23,913 nucleotides of DNA from Chloroflexota bacterium (GTDB taxonomy: Bacteria > Chloroflexota > Ktedonobacteria > Ktedonobacterales > Ktedonobacteraceae): the NCBI GenBank assembly GCA_902810755.1, contig CADDYT010000098.1, forward strand, positions 1 to 23,913, in the 5' to 3' direction. Below are positions 22,364-23,913 of the stretch, one piece after another. The notes below the pieces were generated by a model. It was not told where the DNA came from. It ran no database searches and saw only the letters and a program-made list of their open reading frames with translations. A program made the translations under genes and the position numbers. The stretch's first letter is position 1; every line of letters starts with the position of its first letter.

Positions 22364-23766
22364 GCAAGCGGGTGATTGAATTGAACGTGGTAGGGGTGGA
22401 TGCGCTTTACAGGCGCATCGTGAAGAGAATGACCGCGAAGATACCTTTTGTGGAAGCGCGTAACTATCGGCTGAAGGGGCGTCGCCGTCAGTATGTTGCC
22501 ATTGTTGCGCTGAATCTCTTTGCACTGCTGGGTGGCTGTGAAATTACACTGCTGGCGCATGTGATCGGGATGGTGTGGAGCATGCTGCCTGGGGGAGTTC
22601 TCTTTTTTGTACTCTGTATGGCCTATGTGAAACTGCTGCCTCGTGTGGTCTATGCCGCCCGCCTGCCGGAAATTGATGTTGCGAAACTGCTGGAGCGGCA
22701 GGTTGTGCCATTGAAATCCTCGAAGGCCGAGAAGGTGTTGCGGGGGAAATGTATCCTGGTCACGGGCGCCGCCGGTTCTATTGGCTCTGAGTTGTGTCGG
22801 CAACTGCTCAACTACCTGCCCGGCTCTGTCATTGCGCTGGATACCAACGAGACCGGCCTGTTCGATCTGCTGGAGAGCCTGCGCGCCCATCCGGCAAGCG
22901 CGAGCTTGCAAGCCACCATCGGCGACATCACGGATGCTGCGTATATGGAGCGTTTGTTTGCGCGCCATAAGCCCGATATTGTCTTTCACGCCGCTGCCTA
23001 CAAACACGTGCCGCTGCTGGAAGACCATCCTGACCAGGCTATCCGCACCAATGTGCTGGCGACCTATCGCCTGTGTGTGCTGGCGCAGGAACATCAGGTG
23101 TCGCGTTTCGTGTTCGTGTCCACAGACAAGGCGGCTGAGCCAACGAGCGTGCTGGGGGCCTCAAAACGGCTGGGGGAAATGGTTATTCAGTCGCTGGCGC
23201 AGGCGAGACAGGGAGATACCTGTTTCTGTGCCGTGCGTTTCGGCAACGTCATCGGCAGTCGCGGTAGCGTGGTTCCCCTGTTTACGAAGCAGATTGAGCA
23301 GGGCGGGCCTGTGACCGTGACCGATCCAGAGGCGACGCGCTATTTCATGACCATCCCCGAAGCCTGCGGGCTGGTCATTTACACGGCTGCACTGGCTGTG
23401 CAGGGAGGACTTTATGTCCTGGACATGGGAGAACCGGTGAGGATTGTAGACCTGGCGGAAAAGATGATTCGCCTGCGCGGGCTGCGTGAGGAGCAGGATA
23501 TTTCTATCGTCTATACAGGTTTGCGTCCAGGCGAGCGGTTGCACGAGGCGCTGGTGGCTGAGGGTGAGACGCTGGCGCGAACCACGTATAGCAAGATTCT
23601 CAGCGTGACATACCGCTATCCCCTGCCAACGGTGGAGGATATTGCATGCTGGATGCGGCGGCTTGAACAGGAGCTGAGGCACGGAGAGCGCGAGCAACTG
23701 CGCGAGCAGCTATTCAGCATGATTCACGAATATGAGCTGGCCCCTACCGGGCAGTCGCGCGCGTGA
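22360..23766 (+). CDS. Nucleotide-sugar 4,6-dehydratase, WbpM/PglF/CapD type, shortened membrane part
   Basis: A 468-aa membrane-linked dehydratase that should convert UDP-GlcNAc to its 4-keto-6-deoxy form. The NAD-binding VTGAAGSIGSE (134-144), HAAAYKHVPLLE (210-221), STDKAAEPTSVLGASKR (254-270) and RFGNVIGSRGSVVP are clear. In place of the Tyr of ordinary dehydratases, WbpM-like enzymes have Met; here the position is Leu265, with Lys269. The membrane part is only about two hydrophobic segments (about 45-65 and 68-90), against the usual four and about 600-aa total. Homology to the family does not start until about residue 100. The gene overlaps the aminotransferase by 4 nt (ATGA). Confidence 0.87.
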   Translation: MSKRVIELNVVGVDALYRRIVKRMTAKIPFVEARNYRLKGRRRQYVAIVALNLFALLGGCEITLLAHVIGMVWSMLPGGVLFFVLCMAYVKLLPRVVYAARLPEIDVAKLLERQVVPLKSSKAEKVLRGKCILVTGAAGSIGSELCRQLLNYLPGSVIALDTNETGLFDLLESLRAHPASASLQATIGDITDAAYMERLFARHKPDIVFHAAAYKHVPLLEDHPDQAIRTNVLATYRLCVLAQEHQVSRFVFVSTDKAAEPTSVLGASKRLGEMVIQSLAQARQGDTCFCAVRFGNVIGSRGSVVPLFTKQIEQGGPVTVTDPEATRYFMTIPEACGLVIYTAALAVQGGLYVLDMGEPVRIVDLAEKMIRLRGLREEQDISIVYTGLRPGERLHEALVAEGETLARTTYSKILSVTYRYPLPTVEDIACWMRRLEQELRHGEREQLREQLFSMIHEYELAPTGQSRA

Positions 23767-23800
23767 CATGGCTCTATAGAGAGAAGAGGGGAAGGAAAAT

Positions 23801-23913
23801 ATGACTTTTGAACAATTCTGGGTAATCCTGACGAAACAGTGGAAACTGGTGGTCATCTGTTTTGTGGTGGTGGGGTTGGGAACGCTGATCGTCAGTAAGC
23901 TGATGACCCCGAT
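23801..23913 (+). CDS. Chain-length determinant / Wzz-type protein, N-terminus only (runs off the window)
   Basis: The first 37 codons are present. They encode MTFEQFWVILTKQWKLVVIC followed by a hydrophobic stretch (about 16-32) and SKLMTP, the normal start of Wzz/CapB-cofactor proteins, in which a short cytoplasmic helix precedes the first transmembrane segment and a Pro-containing periplasmic entry. Such proteins set polysaccharide chain length and often regulate the tyrosine kinase in a Wzx/Wzy pathway. AGGGGAAGGA lies a few nt upstream. It is 34 nt after the dehydratase, in the same operon. Confidence 0.7.
   Translation, partial: MTFEQFWVILTKQWKLVVICFVVVGLGTLIVSKLMTP

Overview
The window looks like chromosomal DNA of a fairly GC-rich bacterium, probably a Chloroflexota member of the Ktedonobacteria type. 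That placement is inference. It rests on the gene mix (an AcuA-type acetyltransferase, a Roadblock protein behind a giant TPR protein, a multi-zinc-ribbon protein, a group 2 sigma-70 factor) and on dispersed intergenic hairpin repeats. There is no phage, transposase, CRISPR array or rRNA.

Layout. (1) 1-1104, + strand: a 43-aa membrane peptide or lipoprotein, an AcuA-like acetyltransferase and a 61-aa unknown protein, each with a good ribosome binding site. (2) 1189-2003, - strand: a selenocysteine tRNA (anticodon TCA, 8-bp acceptor stem, long variable arm) downstream of a beta-phosphoglucomutase-like HAD phosphatase. (3) 2037-2650: hairpin repeats and a broken nitrilase tail. (4) 2655-4304, + strand: an unknown 95-aa protein and a phenylacetate-CoA ligase, ended by an 82-nt, almost perfectly palindromic element. 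(5) 4387-5154 (-) and 5314-5610 (+): a CPBP membrane protease and a small Cys-rich protein read from divergent promoters. (6) 5755-10818, - strand: M16 peptidase, giant TPR protein, Roadblock/LC7 protein and nucleoside diphosphate kinase, with an 18-bp hairpin between the first two. (7) 10819-11291: a structured repeat region. (8) 11292-14274, - strand: a five-zinc-ribbon protein, a sigma-70 factor and a PRC-barrel-like protein.

(9) 14480 to the end, + strand: a tightly packed surface-polysaccharide operon. The first four genes match, in function, WbpE, WbpB, WbpA and WbpI, the route to UDP-2,3-diamino-2,3-dideoxy-uronic acids. Then come a WbuB-like GT4 glycosyltransferase, a PglC/WcaJ-type phosphoglycosyl transferase, a second DegT aminotransferase, a WbpM/PglF-type 4,6-dehydratase and the start of a Wzz-like chain-length protein. 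The last dehydratase/aminotransferase pair would make a UDP-4-amino-4,6-dideoxy sugar. Neither diamino-sugar module has its N-acetyltransferase in view.

The most notable points are the 40-bp-arm palindrome between convergent genes, the lone selenocysteine tRNA, the TPR-Roadblock-Ndk operon, the AcuA gene between two tiny ORFs, and the two acetyltransferase-less amino-sugar modules. Most enzymes belong to well-known families. I see no clear evidence of a wholly new defence or mobile system.
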